Shown here piece after piece: positions 1-8,183 of a stretch of 64,000 nucleotides of DNA (position 1 is its first letter; every line of letters begins with the position of its first letter). Position numbers and translations under genes: made by a program. Source of the DNA: Rippkaea orientalis PCC 8801. GTDB taxonomy: Bacteria; Cyanobacteriota; Cyanobacteriia; Cyanobacteriales; Microcystaceae. The stretch lies in the NCBI RefSeq assembly GCF_000021805.1, contig NC_011726.1:2170001-2234000 (forward strand), given 5' to 3'. The notes below the pieces were generated by a model. The model did no database searches. It was not told the origin of the DNA and worked only from the letters and a program-made list of their open reading frames with translations.

Positions 1-415
1 AGCACAAATCAATGGGTTGCGCTTGTAAAAGTTTAGTATAGCGATCGCATTCTCTTAAGGGTTCTAATGTGTCTCCTTCTAAATAATGAAATACTTGGGG
101 CTCAACTCGCTTTTCTACCTTTTCTCGCAGATAATAACGAAAACTTGCCGGATGTTCTGGATCAATTCCTAAATATTCATCTAAATGAAATAATTTTAAT
201 CGACTCCAATCAATTTTTGAGTTACTGATTAAAGCATCTAGAAACTTTAATTGAGAATTTCCAGTTGCTAGTAATATCGATGCTTCTGGTTTATTTTCTA
301 ACACATTTTCGAGGTATTCTTGGGCAATCTTTGCTGAATTTCTAGCTAAAATTTCTTCAGTTTTAGAAATATAAACTGATAACTGATCAACCGCTAACTG
401 TTGTTCAAATTTCAT
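1..415 (-). CDS. Glucosamine-6-phosphate deaminase / 6-phosphogluconolactonase family protein (NagB-like), partial
   Basis: This gene reads leftward and runs off the window edge, so only its first 138 residues are present. After the ATG at 415 it shows an ATGNS phosphate-binding-type loop near residue 54 and the FHLDEY stretch near residue 80, which carries the conserved acidic pair of the NagB/SugP fold. Family members isomerise and deaminate glucosamine 6-phosphate or hydrolyse 6-phosphogluconolactone; the missing C-terminal half prevents choosing between them. Start is supported by a single ATG at the beginning of the homologous region, 5 bases after the stop of the 57-aa gene upstream, so the two are probably cotranscribed. 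Confidence 0.85.
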   Translation of the reverse strand, partial: MKFEQQLAVDQLSVYISKTEEILARNSAKIAQEYLENVLENKPEASILLATGNSQLKFLDALISNSKIDWSRLKLFHLDEYLGIDPEHPASFRYYLREKVEKRVEPQVFHYLEGDTLEPLRECDRYTKLLQAQPIDLC

Positions 416-420
416 CTTGA

Positions 421-594
421 CTAAACTTGAGGATCAACTCGCTTTTGGGGAACATCTGGAGCACGTTCAGGACGGTTTAGGGAATAACCTTGTCTTTCTA
501 TATTGTTAACGAATTGATTAGGATTAGATTGAGGAAAACTAGATAAATCAGATTGAGATTTTCTAACTTTTTTGAGTTTTGCTTTTCGTCCCAT
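421..594 (-). CDS. Small basic hypothetical protein (57 aa)
   Basis: An ATG at 594 is preceded by AAGGT at a spacing of 8 bases and opens a 57-codon frame ending in TAG at 421. The product starts MGRKAKLKKVRK, is strongly basic at its N-terminus and rich in Pro, Asn and Gln after that, with no membrane segment. It sits between glutaredoxin and the NagB-like gene on the same strand and ends 5 bases before the latter's start, which suggests translational coupling. I recognise no functional family; the basic N-terminus resembles small nucleic-acid-binding or ribosome-associated proteins, but that is only inference. Confidence 0.65.
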   Translation of the reverse strand: MGRKAKLKKVRKSQSDLSSFPQSNPNQFVNNIERQGYSLNRPERAPDVPQKRVDPQV

Positions 595-669
595 AATGCG
601 TTACCTTGATGCTTATTTTTTTCAGGAAATCTAAACCAATAGAGATTGATTATCAACCCGAATACTGAT

Positions 670-984
670 CTACTGATAAGCTTGAGCTAGGAGATTATCT
701 AATTGATTGGTATCATTAAGACGATGGAGATCATCGCAGCCACCAATATGTTGATTATTAATAAAAATCTGGGGAACCGTCCGCTTTCCTTGAGCGCGTT
801 GTGCCATTTTTTCTCTAGCGGCTTCATCACCATCGATTTTATATTCAGTAAAATTCGCGCCTTTCCACCAGAGGAGAAATTTAGCGCGAATACAAAAAGG
901 ACAGGTTTGCCAAGTGTAAATTTCTACATTGGCTTTGATTTTTTCGGGATGACGACCTAATATAGAGTTAATAGCGTCTAACAT
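670..984 (-). CDS. grxC: Glutaredoxin 3
   Basis: The 104-aa product has the dithiol active site CPFC at residues 28-31, the TVPQIF cis-proline loop near residue 70 and the GGCDDL glutathione-binding turn near 82, the full thioredoxin-fold glutaredoxin pattern. It reduces protein disulfides and glutathione mixed disulfides in the cytosol using glutathione. About 18 residues precede the first beta strand, as in several cyanobacterial homologues; an internal start is not needed. It is followed on the same strand by the 57-aa gene and the NagB-like gene, possibly one transcript, and is divergent from the ferredoxin/MBL gene. Confidence 0.95.
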   Translation of the reverse strand: MLDAINSILGRHPEKIKANVEIYTWQTCPFCIRAKFLLWWKGANFTEYKIDGDEAAREKMAQRAQGKRTVPQIFINNQHIGGCDDLHRLNDTNQLDNLLAQAYQ

Positions 985-1045
985 AGTGGATAGTTAATTG
1001 TAAGTCGCATATATTATAACAACTTATTATTAATTTTTCAATCTT

Positions 1046-1073
1046 TTGGAACAAATTTTAGTTTTGATATAAT
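1046..1073 (+). promoter_or_regulatory. Probable sigma-70-type promoter of the ferredoxin/MBL gene
   Basis: TTGGAA at 1046-1051 and a perfect TATAAT at 1068-1073 are separated by 16 bases, 28 bases before the ATG at 1102. This is a good group 1 sigma factor promoter in an AT-rich spacer between two divergent genes. The call is from sequence only. Confidence 0.6.
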
Positions 1074-1101
1074 AGATTAAATAAATCAATAAGGTTAAAT
1101 T

Positions 1102-1971
1102 ATGGCAACTCAAAACAAAAGAAGATCTCAAAATATTGTAGGCAATTTTTATGTCGATAGCACTTGTATTGATTGTGATACTTGTCGTTGGATGGCTCCT
1201 GAAGTGTTTTATGAAGTGGATGGACAGTCAGCCGTTTATCATCAGCCAACGGGAGAAATAGAGCAAAAAAAAGCTTTGCAAGCGTTATTATCTTGTCCTA
1301 CTGCGTCTATTGGAACGGTTGAAAAACCCAAGGACATTAAGACAATTCATGCTACTTTTCCAATTGCCATTGAAGAGAATGTTTTCCATTGTGGATATCA
1401 TTCAGAAGCGTCTTTTGCTGCTGCTAGTTATTTGATTCAACATCCTGATGGTAATATCTTAATTGATTCTCCTCGATTTGCACCTCCTTTAGTCAAACAA
1501 ATTGAAGCCATGGGAGGCATTCGTTGGTTATATTTAACTCACAAAGATGATGTGGCTGATCATCAAAAATACCATGATCATTTTAATTGCGATCGCATTC
1601 TTCATCAAGATGATATCTCGGCAAAACTTCAAGGTATTGAAATTAAATTAACAGGTCATCAAGTTTTTAATTTAACTGAGGATATTATCATTATTCCGGT
1701 TCCTGGTCATACCAAAGGACATACGGTTTTATTGTACAAAAATAAGTTTTTGTTTACTGGAGATCACCTTTGTTGGTCGCGTCATCTAGAACAATTAATT
1801 GGCTTTAAAAATTTCTGTTGGTATTCCTGGCCGGAGTTAATTAAATCCATGGAAAGCCTTACTAACTATGATTTTGAATGGGTTTTACCTGGTCATGGAA
1901 GACGCTATCATGCTGATGTAGAAACCATGCACAAGGAATTAGAAAAGTGTTTAACTTGGATGAAAAAATAA
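1102..1971 (+). CDS. Ferredoxin-domain / metallo-beta-lactamase-fold fusion protein
   Basis: The N-terminal 80 residues form a small ferredoxin module: Cys22, Cys25 and Cys28 (CIDCDTC) plus a fourth Cys near 73 followed by Pro-Thr, typical of a single-cluster 4Fe-4S or 3Fe-4S ferredoxin. From about residue 95 on there is a metallo-beta-lactamase fold with THKDDVADH (variant of the HxHxDH motif, first His-x-His partly replaced), GHTKGH, TGDH and PGHGRRYH metal-ligand motifs. Proteins of this build are common in cyanobacteria and plants and are presumed hydrolases or redox enzymes, but the substrate is unknown. The gene has its own promoter and is followed convergently by the NADAR gene. Confidence 0.85.
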   Translation: MATQNKRRSQNIVGNFYVDSTCIDCDTCRWMAPEVFYEVDGQSAVYHQPTGEIEQKKALQALLSCPTASIGTVEKPKDIKTIHATFPIAIEENVFHCGYHSEASFAAASYLIQHPDGNILIDSPRFAPPLVKQIEAMGGIRWLYLTHKDDVADHQKYHDHFNCDRILHQDDISAKLQGIEIKLTGHQVFNLTEDIIIIPVPGHTKGHTVLLYKNKFLFTGDHLCWSRHLEQLIGFKNFCWYSWPELIKSMESLTNYDFEWVLPGHGRRYHADVETMHKELEKCLTWMKK

Positions 1972-1982
1972 ATCTCAAACGT

Positions 1983-2435
1983 TTAAGTCAGAAACAGTTC
2001 TTTGCGGACTTGCATTAATAATTCTCCTAGACGATTTTTGCCAGTATGATCTTTACCAATTCCCCAGTAATAATCATAGGGAGAATTTTCATAAAGATGT
2101 CGATTTTCCGTTGCTAATAATATCTGTTTCATTTTGGCATAACTAAATTTTTTCCGAAGAGCAATTAACATAATGTCTTCTTTAACTTGTTCCCAATCAG
2201 TCCTTAGGGGTAATTCTCTCGTTTGTCCTAATTTTTTTGCATTTCCAGGAGACAATGCTTGACGAATTTTCTCTCTATAGTCCTGATATTCTTTCCCTAG
2301 AAATTTCATTGCTTGAAAATAATGCTCGACTGTTGGCCAGTATAAACCATCATCATCAATCAACCCAAAGGGATAAAAGTTTGATAACTCAAACCATTCA
2401 TTTGCTTTACTAAAAAAATAGATAGGTTGACTCAT
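1983..2435 (-). CDS. NADAR (YbiA-like) family protein
   Basis: The 150-aa product has the NADAR core: FFSKANEWFELSNFYP at the N-terminus, WPTVEHYFQAMKF in the centre, and the YYWGIGKD...GKNRLGELLM C-terminal signature. Members of the YbiA group are N-glycosidases that remove toxic, early riboflavin-pathway intermediates; other NADAR proteins process ADP-ribose adducts. Length is normal for a stand-alone enzyme. It is convergent with the ferredoxin/MBL gene, with only 11 bases between stops. Which of the NADAR activities it has cannot be told from the sequence alone. Confidence 0.9.
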   Translation of the reverse strand: MSQPIYFFSKANEWFELSNFYPFGLIDDDGLYWPTVEHYFQAMKFLGKEYQDYREKIRQALSPGNAKKLGQTRELPLRTDWEQVKEDIMLIALRKKFSYAKMKQILLATENRHLYENSPYDYYWGIGKDHTGKNRLGELLMQVRKELFLT

Positions 2436-2581
2436 TGAAAATAATATAATTTTTAACTAATTGAGTAGTTGTCCCAGATTCACGGCTCAAATATTACAAA
2501 AATTTAATCAAACTAGCTTTTAAGCCTCTAAATGTTGCAAAATGTAAAGATGATACTTACCTGTGACTCATTTAATAATCT

Positions 2582-2956
2582 GTGACTGATCAGTTTGCTC
2601 AACGGAAAGATGGCATTGGACGATTTGCCTTAACCCTATTGGGAATCATTATTATTGCCTTGGTACTGGTGATGGGTTGGTATCTGCATCAACTTTCTGA
2701 CCCCTATGTCAAGGATGTGTTGTCCCTTAAAGGGAACATAACTCAAGGAGAGGCAATCTTTCAAATCAATTGTGCTGGATGCCATGGGTTAAAAGCTGAT
2801 GGGAGTGTGGGTCCGAGTTTACACCATGTCCATCAACATAAATCAAAGATTAGTCTGATTAATCAAGTGATTAGCGGTAAAACTCCTCCTATGCCGAAAT
2901 TCCAACCAACTGCGCAAGAAATGGCTGATTTACTGAGTTATTTAGAGAGTCTTTAG
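2582..2956 (+). CDS. cytM: Cytochrome cM, membrane-anchored c-type cytochrome
   Basis: The frame opens with GTG and encodes 124 aa. A single uncleaved hydrophobic anchor occupies about residues 15-34, followed by the haem-binding CAGCH at 64-68 and the axial-Met region TPPMPKF (Met104). The SDPYV segment after the anchor and the C-terminal EMADLLSYLE helix match cyanobacterial cytochrome cM. CytM carries electrons at the thylakoid or cytoplasmic membrane, and is linked to modulation of respiration and photosynthesis under stress or mixotrophy. There is no strong ribosome-binding site before the GTG, and no in-frame ATG upstream before the homology begins. Confidence 0.9.
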   Translation: MTDQFAQRKDGIGRFALTLLGIIIIALVLVMGWYLHQLSDPYVKDVLSLKGNITQGEAIFQINCAGCHGLKADGSVGPSLHHVHQHKSKISLINQVISGKTPPMPKFQPTAQEMADLLSYLESL

Positions 2957-2980
2957 AATGATATCAAGACTAGAGGAAGG

Positions 2981-3242
2981 TTATCTTTTACGATCTATAT
3001 AGCTCTTATATCCAATACCACCACCAAATATAATCATAATTTTTAAAATATCTTGATAAACAACAACATCTTTATTAACCAGAAAATAAGTTAACCAGAT
3101 AAAAAACACTACAATGATAACGAAATAAATAAGAGTGTATTTCCTTGACGCTTGTGTGTCAGAAAATATCCTATCATTGTCTTTTATTTTTCTGTTTGGC
3201 TAAGTTTTTCTCATCACTAGATTTAGACTCTTTTTCAGACAC
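2981..3242 (-). pseudogene. Frameshifted small membrane protein gene
   Basis: A GTG at 3242 directly abuts the TAG of the upstream 115-aa gene and is preceded by AAGGAG at 7 bases, a strong start. The frame gives 22 hydrophilic residues and ends with TGA at 3174-3176. In the next frame, without any start codon, there is an open stretch of about 63 residues containing a convincing transmembrane helix (LIYFVIIVVFFIWLTYFLV) and a second hydrophobic, glycine-rich stretch before a basic end (YIDRKR). The switch lies in an A-rich tract (AAAAATAAAA). This suggests one ancestral 85-aa membrane protein broken by a single-base change, or a recoding site. Family unknown. Confidence 0.55.
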
Positions 3243-3590
3243 CTATCTACTCCTTAAAAGTTTAGAGATATCTAAATTATAGCTATCTTCATCTATTTTA
3301 GACAAATACTTGCCTAATAATGGAACTTTTTCCAGCCAAAACTGTTCTAATTTTTCTTCTAATGCTTCCTGAATAAGCTGCTCTACTTGATTTTCAACAA
3401 AACTGGTACAAGCATAACGAAACAACAAATTAAAGGTTTTATCGCTAATTTCTCCATTAGCTTTTAGATAGGACAAGTCAGACAAAGCTTTTTTAAGAGC
3501 CACTAAGTTTTGTCGAACTTTGATTCTATCTCTTTGCTGAGTTAGTTTATACTCTACGTTATTTTTTTGACCTGTGAGCAACCTAGACAT
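3243..3590 (-). CDS. Hypothetical alpha-helical protein (115 aa)
   Basis: The product is hydrophilic, rich in Lys, Glu, Gln and Leu, and predicted by eye to be all helical, with heptad-like leucines between residues 25 and 100. It has no signal peptide, membrane segment or recognisable motif. The ATG at 3590 lies after a spacer with no dense gene content. Its stop is immediately followed by the start of the frameshifted membrane gene, so the two are almost certainly one transcription unit. A cytosolic partner plus small membrane protein arrangement is reminiscent of small accessory or toxin-antitoxin loci, but there is no direct evidence for that. Confidence 0.6.
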   Translation of the reverse strand: MSRLLTGQKNNVEYKLTQQRDRIKVRQNLVALKKALSDLSYLKANGEISDKTFNLLFRYACTSFVENQVEQLIQEALEEKLEQFWLEKVPLLGKYLSKIDEDSYNLDISKLLRSR

Positions 3591-3683
3591 ATTCCTAATG
3601 TTTAACGTTACCTAGCTATTATACAAGGTAGCAGTTGTGTTGTCTGTACCTCTTATCAGAACTTATAGATATTGAAAAAACGG

Positions 3684-5966
3684 TTAAAAATTTAACAGAA
3701 AAATTCGACCTTGACTGTAGTAAATTTCCTGTTGACCTACTTTAACCTGAGAAGTGAGTCCTGACCCTGTAATTTTAACAGCAGGAGGTAAACCTTTTTG
3801 TACTGTCATAATGACAAAAAATTCATCACCTCCCGTGGCCATAATTTTCCCTCCTTGCTGCGTTTTTTCAAAGCTTATTTTCACTGGATTAGGCATAACA
3901 AAAGTTCCTTTCATGGTAGCACCATTAGCGGCTTTAATAATAAAACTTTGATCTTTAATTGTTACCTTTTCTGCGGTGTGCATTATCCAGATTTTTTCTC
4001 TAAATTCTTTAGATTGAACTGAACCATTAAATTGATCAACAAGGACAAATAACCCTGGACTTCCAGAGGTTCCACTATAGTCTACGGCAAAAGAACGTAA
4101 CCCTTCAATTCCCACAGGAGGCTGACTATTTTTACGCCAAATAGGAGAGGTTTTTAAGGTAACAATACCTGAACCATTAGAACGGGACTGAAACCCAAGG
4201 AGTTCCGAAGAAACCCAAGGCCTACTTTTTGGCATAATAACTACATTTTCTTCAGACGATTGTAGCTCAGATGCACCTGGATTAGCCCACCTTCCTCCTA
4301 GTCCCCAAATGCGAAAACTCCCCACATCAGGAAACGTCCAAACACCGCCTAAAGAGTGTTTTTTTAGATAGATGTTAGTAACAATATCATCTTTTCCTTG
4401 CCATTGATTGCGAAAATTATAGAATCCTTTTGTTTCATCTACTAAGACTTTATTAAAAGTATCAACGGGATTTTTTTGATTAATCTTTTTAGGATAGGCT
4501 GAAAAAATGAAAGGTACTTCATAGGGACTATTAATGCCAAACGTTTGATCACCTTTCTGTCCTAAATATCGATCAAAAAACCAAATAATACTCGGCAAAA
4601 ATTCATCAGAAACTGTTCCTAATCCCAAAGAAAAAAGGGAAGATCCCGCATACATTCTGTGTCGTCCATAGGATGCTAATTGTAATTGTTCATCCTGTTC
4701 AATAATTCTCATTAAATAATGGGGTAAAATCCATTGAGCAGAAGAACCTTTAACCAAATCTTTTCCCATCACATTACGGTAGGCTTGAAGAAAGGGAAAA
4801 ATCGTTAAAATAAAGGGTTCAGTTGTGTAATGATCTCCTTCAATACCAAAACCGCGATCGCCAATAGCTGTCCTTAAATAACGCTTAATATTGCGTTCAG
4901 CAAGTTTGATTTGTCGATAGGAATCATAGGACTCAGAAAAGAATTTATCGGGTTCATTGAAAATCGCTAAAGCGGCTATTCCTGCTGCACCGCGTGCCCT
5001 GGCATTCCAATTACTCGCATGATTACTATTCCAGCCATTTTTAGGAGAATCTCCTTTAATTAACCTATTAATTTGTCCCGCTAACCAAGAAGTTACTTTT
5101 TCAAGACGATTTTCATCCCATAACTGATAACAAAGATCGTAAGCTAACGCTACTCCCGCGACAATTGGCGACTGTTCTAATAAACGATTACCTGGATTTT
5201 TCATCGAAGTTTCTACCAGTTTCCATCCTTTTTCTGCTGCATTTTTGTCGTCTGTTATTAAGGCAAGAAAACAGTAACCTACCGCATGATAACCTCCATT
5301 GGGAACGTAACCCTCATAAAAAACTTGTTGTTGCAAAGTTTTGTTTAATTGTGCTAAAACAGCTTGACCAATGGGAGTTTTTACCTTAGCTTTTAGAGCA
5401 GTTACTTCATGTTTTCGGAAAATGAGACGAGGATGTTCTTGAGGACTTAATAAACGATGATTTTTTATAGAAATTGGCCAATAAGGTTGAATACTTCCAG
5501 TTATTCTTCCTTGTAAAAAACGTTGATTAAAGTTGCCAGAATAACTCCCAATTAGTTGATTTTTATCAGGAACTAATTCAATATTATAGGTAGCCTCTTG
5601 ACTCTCTGGGTTCCAAGGATGAAATTGAATATTCATTTTGATAGTTAATCGCCAAGCATCAAGAGATTTTGTCATTGAAGAAATTTGTAAATTATTCTTA
5701 ATTAAGGTTCCTTCGTGATCAACTTCTTGATTAAATTTAGGAGCATAACCCCAAATTTCTGATTCACATTGACCTTGGTTGCAGACTAAATCTAAGGTAA
5801 TATTTTGATAAACAGGTTTTTCTTGCCAGAGTTTCCAAACTCCATGTTTAAGGGTTAACTGAAGATTACCTGAAAGTTGCTTTAAATCGAAGTTTCTCTT
5901 GATAGGAGCAGTAGACCCCCCTAATAAGAGAATAACAGGTAATATTACTAAGTAAAGTGGTTTCAT
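3684..5966 (-). CDS. Exported heparinase II/III-like (alginate-lyase-fold) protein
   Basis: A 760-aa protein with an N-terminal signal peptide (hydrophobic residues 4-17). A beta-rich N-terminal part of about 170 residues is followed by HPRLIFRKHEVTALKAKV near residue 178, the typical entry into an alpha/alpha toroid of heparinase/alginate lyase proteins, then GYHAVGYCF, GWNSNHASNWNARARGA and EGDHYTTEPF, which supply conserved Asn, His and Tyr residues. The C-terminal 250 residues look like a beta-sandwich of the heparinase II/III type. Family members cleave uronic-acid polysaccharides by beta elimination outside the cytoplasm. It lies downstream of gmd and a glycosyltransferase on the same strand, suggesting a role in trimming exported polysaccharide. 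Substrate unknown. Confidence 0.7.
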   Translation of the reverse strand: MKPLYLVILPVILLLGGSTAPIKRNFDLKQLSGNLQLTLKHGVWKLWQEKPVYQNITLDLVCNQGQCESEIWGYAPKFNQEVDHEGTLIKNNLQISSMTKSLDAWRLTIKMNIQFHPWNPESQEATYNIELVPDKNQLIGSYSGNFNQRFLQGRITGSIQPYWPISIKNHRLLSPQEHPRLIFRKHEVTALKAKVKTPIGQAVLAQLNKTLQQQVFYEGYVPNGGYHAVGYCFLALITDDKNAAEKGWKLVETSMKNPGNRLLEQSPIVAGVALAYDLCYQLWDENRLEKVTSWLAGQINRLIKGDSPKNGWNSNHASNWNARARGAAGIAALAIFNEPDKFFSESYDSYRQIKLAERNIKRYLRTAIGDRGFGIEGDHYTTEPFILTIFPFLQAYRNVMGKDLVKGSSAQWILPHYLMRIIEQDEQLQLASYGRHRMYAGSSLFSLGLGTVSDEFLPSIIWFFDRYLGQKGDQTFGINSPYEVPFIFSAYPKKINQKNPVDTFNKVLVDETKGFYNFRNQWQGKDDIVTNIYLKKHSLGGVWTFPDVGSFRIWGLGGRWANPGASELQSSEENVVIMPKSRPWVSSELLGFQSRSNGSGIVTLKTSPIWRKNSQPPVGIEGLRSFAVDYSGTSGSPGLFVLVDQFNGSVQSKEFREKIWIMHTAEKVTIKDQSFIIKAANGATMKGTFVMPNPVKISFEKTQQGGKIMATGGDEFFVIMTVQKGLPPAVKITGSGLTSQVKVGQQEIYYSQGRIFLLNF

Positions 5967-6004
5967 AGGGCAATGATTCAGTCATGCTCATCTGAATCGG
6001 TCAA

Positions 6005-6976
6005 TCATGATTTTGACTGTTGTAGTTTATCTTCTACCATCATCTTGACAATATCAGGCATTTTATACTGAGCTTCCCACCCTAATTTTACCTTAGCTTT
6101 AGTTGGGTTAGCTCGACTAATGGCTAAATCGGTAGGACGTAATAAGGTTTTATCAGTAATCACATAATCTTGCCATTTTAATCCTAAATACTCAAAGGTT
6201 TTAGCAACAAATTCTTCTAAAGAATAACTGTATCCTGTGGCTACAACATAATCATCAGGTTCCGCTTGTTGTAACATTAAATACATCGCTTCTATGTATT
6301 CTGGAGCCCATCCCCAGTCTCGTTTAATGCTAATATTGCCTAAGTGTAATTTTTGCGTATTTCCTTGGACAATGTTACAAGCAGCAGCGACAATCTTTTG
6401 GGTAACAAAGCGTTGGGGACGCAAGGGAGATTCATGGTTAAATAATATTCCTGAACAGGCAAAAATACCATAGGCTTCTCGATAATTAGCAACTTCCCAA
6501 AAAGCTGCAGATTTAGCCACAGCATAGGGACTACGGGGACGAAATGGAGTTAATTCATCCGCAGCAATATCTCCAATATCCCCAAAACATTCACTAGATC
6601 CAGCATTATAAAATTTAATGGGTTCTCCTGTAAATCGAATTGCTTCAAGGATATTTAACGCTCCGATCGCAATACTTTCTAAGGTTTCTACGGGTAACTC
6701 AAAAGACAATCCCACCGAACTTTGTCCGGCTAAATTATACACTTCTGCAGGTTTAATTTTATTTAAAGCCTGTAAAACACTCCTAAAATCATAGGGAGAC
6801 ATGGATTCTAATTTGACTTGATCTCGAATCCCTAAGCGCACTAAATTCGTAAAAGAAGACATTTGTGCATCCCTTGATGTCCCACAGACTTGATAGCCTT
6901 TATTAAGCAGAAATTGTGCTAAATAAGCCCCATCTTGTCCCGAAATCCCACAAATCAATGCTGTTTTTTGAGTCAT
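6005..6976 (-). CDS. gmd: GDP-mannose 4,6-dehydratase-like NAD(P)-dependent sugar nucleotide dehydratase
   Basis: The 323-aa protein is an extended short-chain dehydrogenase. GISGQDGAYLAQFLL near residue 10 is the glycine-rich nucleotide-binding loop with the GQDG signature typical of GDP-mannose 4,6-dehydratases; GSSECFGD supplies the active-site Ser/Thr-Glu region and SPYAVAK the YxxxK catalytic pair. NHESPLRPQRFVTQKI and KRDWGWAPEYIEAM are also Gmd signatures. The reaction converts GDP-mannose to GDP-4-keto-6-deoxymannose, precursor of GDP-fucose, rhamnose or perosamine. It lies 47 bases from the GT2 gene upstream and 38 from the heparinase-like gene downstream, consistent with a polysaccharide operon. 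Confidence 0.88.
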   Translation of the reverse strand: MTQKTALICGISGQDGAYLAQFLLNKGYQVCGTSRDAQMSSFTNLVRLGIRDQVKLESMSPYDFRSVLQALNKIKPAEVYNLAGQSSVGLSFELPVETLESIAIGALNILEAIRFTGEPIKFYNAGSSECFGDIGDIAADELTPFRPRSPYAVAKSAAFWEVANYREAYGIFACSGILFNHESPLRPQRFVTQKIVAAACNIVQGNTQKLHLGNISIKRDWGWAPEYIEAMYLMLQQAEPDDYVVATGYSYSLEEFVAKTFEYLGLKWQDYVITDKTLLRPTDLAISRANPTKAKVKLGWEAQYKMPDIVKMMVEDKLQQSKS

Positions 6977-7023
6977 AGAAAGAATTAATAATGGATAATT
7001 AACTAATTACTGATTGCTGATTA

Positions 7024-7965
7024 CTATTTCCTGTTTCCTGTTCCCTGTTCTTTATTTAACATTAATTGCATCACTTCTTTAAGATAGCCAATTTGTCCAT
7101 AAGCATAGACTAAATTATCAAAACTTAGGGCAGGATTTCCGATATATTTAACCGATTTATACAGTCCCCTTAATAGCCGTTCTCCTCCCCGGTGAAATTG
7201 TCCTATTCCCGTTCTTCCAGCGATTTGTTCTCGATAACATTCGCTGACCCCTTGCCACCAACTTCGACGCAGAAACCAGTCCTTTTTTAATCGTTCTGGA
7301 GCAACATTATGGGCAACCAACGCATCAGGAAGATAAGCCACTTCCCAACCTTCATTTAGGGCTAATTCTGTCATATATAATTCTTCATTAGATAACAGCT
7401 TTGTCCCGACTCTTCCTAAATTAGCATCAAAGCCTCCAATGTGATCTAAAAATGAGCGTCGCAGCGAATAATTTAAGCCTCTAGGGGTTAATCTGGGGTC
7501 AGTAATTAATACCATGGAGTCTCCTAAATCATACAACCCTAAACCCCCGGCTAAATCATCAGAAATCCACGAAGGACGAGTTAGATTATCTGGCCAAATG
7601 AGGGTTACTTTTCCCCCAGCGATCGCCAATTTTTCGTTATTATTATAAGCCTCCACCAACACCCGTAACCATTGGGGTGAAGCAATGGCATCATCATCAA
7701 GATAGGCTAAAATAGGAGCCTGAGTTTCTTTTGCCCCCCGATTACGGGCAACCGATAGACCTAAAACGGGTTCATAGACGTAATTTAAGCGAGGATGGGG
7801 TAGACGGGACTGTACCACCTCATCAGTGCGATCAGTGCAGCCATTATTGACCACTAAGATCTCATAATCATCCCAATCTTGACATAAAAGACTATCGATC
7901 GCATCCCCTAAATAGCGATCACGATTATGGGTACAAATAATAGCTGTAATTTTGGGAATTGACAT
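7024..7965 (-). CDS. Family 2 glycosyltransferase
   Basis: The 313-aa protein starts with a GT-A nucleotide-binding fold: ITAIICTHNRDRYL at the N-terminus, LVVNNGCTDRT near residue 42 and the LAYLDDDA DxD motif near residue 90 that binds the sugar-nucleotide metal. An NEELYMTELAL region near 195 carries the ED-type acceptor-site motif. There are no membrane segments, so it is a soluble or peripheral transferase. It adds a sugar to a growing exopolysaccharide or lipid-linked glycan; donor unknown. The last 10 residues (KEQGTGNRK) are encoded by an AACAGG-type repeat present in the spacer, so the C-terminus appears to have been extended by repeat sequence. Confidence 0.9.
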   Translation of the reverse strand: MSIPKITAIICTHNRDRYLGDAIDSLLCQDWDDYEILVVNNGCTDRTDEVVQSRLPHPRLNYVYEPVLGLSVARNRGAKETQAPILAYLDDDAIASPQWLRVLVEAYNNNEKLAIAGGKVTLIWPDNLTRPSWISDDLAGGLGLYDLGDSMVLITDPRLTPRGLNYSLRRSFLDHIGGFDANLGRVGTKLLSNEELYMTELALNEGWEVAYLPDALVAHNVAPERLKKDWFLRRSWWQGVSECYREQIAGRTGIGQFHRGGERLLRGLYKSVKYIGNPALSFDNLVYAYGQIGYLKEVMQLMLNKEQGTGNRK

Positions 7966-8066
7966 AGAGGTTTAATCTAGATAGGAAATCAATTTCTTGT
8001 TATCTATTGTAGTGTGTTCAATAATCCTTTTCTTAGTAATCATCTTTAACAAGATTAACCAATAAG

Positions 8067-8090
8067 CCTTAAGTAAAATCAAGCTTAAGG
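8067..8090. other. Inverted repeat upstream of the GH13 gene
   Basis: CCTTAAG at 8067-8073 and CTTAAGG at 8084-8090 form a 7-bp inverted repeat with a 10-base centre, about 94 bases before the GH13 start. It could be an operator or a weak hairpin; no T-run follows. Confidence 0.35.
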
Positions 8091-8183
8091 AAAAATTTAG
8101 TCCAGTCGAAATATGATTTAATCAGAGTTAGGGTGCAATCCAATCACATTCAACAATGAATTTGTTGATTATTCTTAACACTT

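Noticed and set aside
3754-4022. Plus-strand frames inside the heparinase-like gene
   Set aside because: Antisense shadows of a well-supported long gene.
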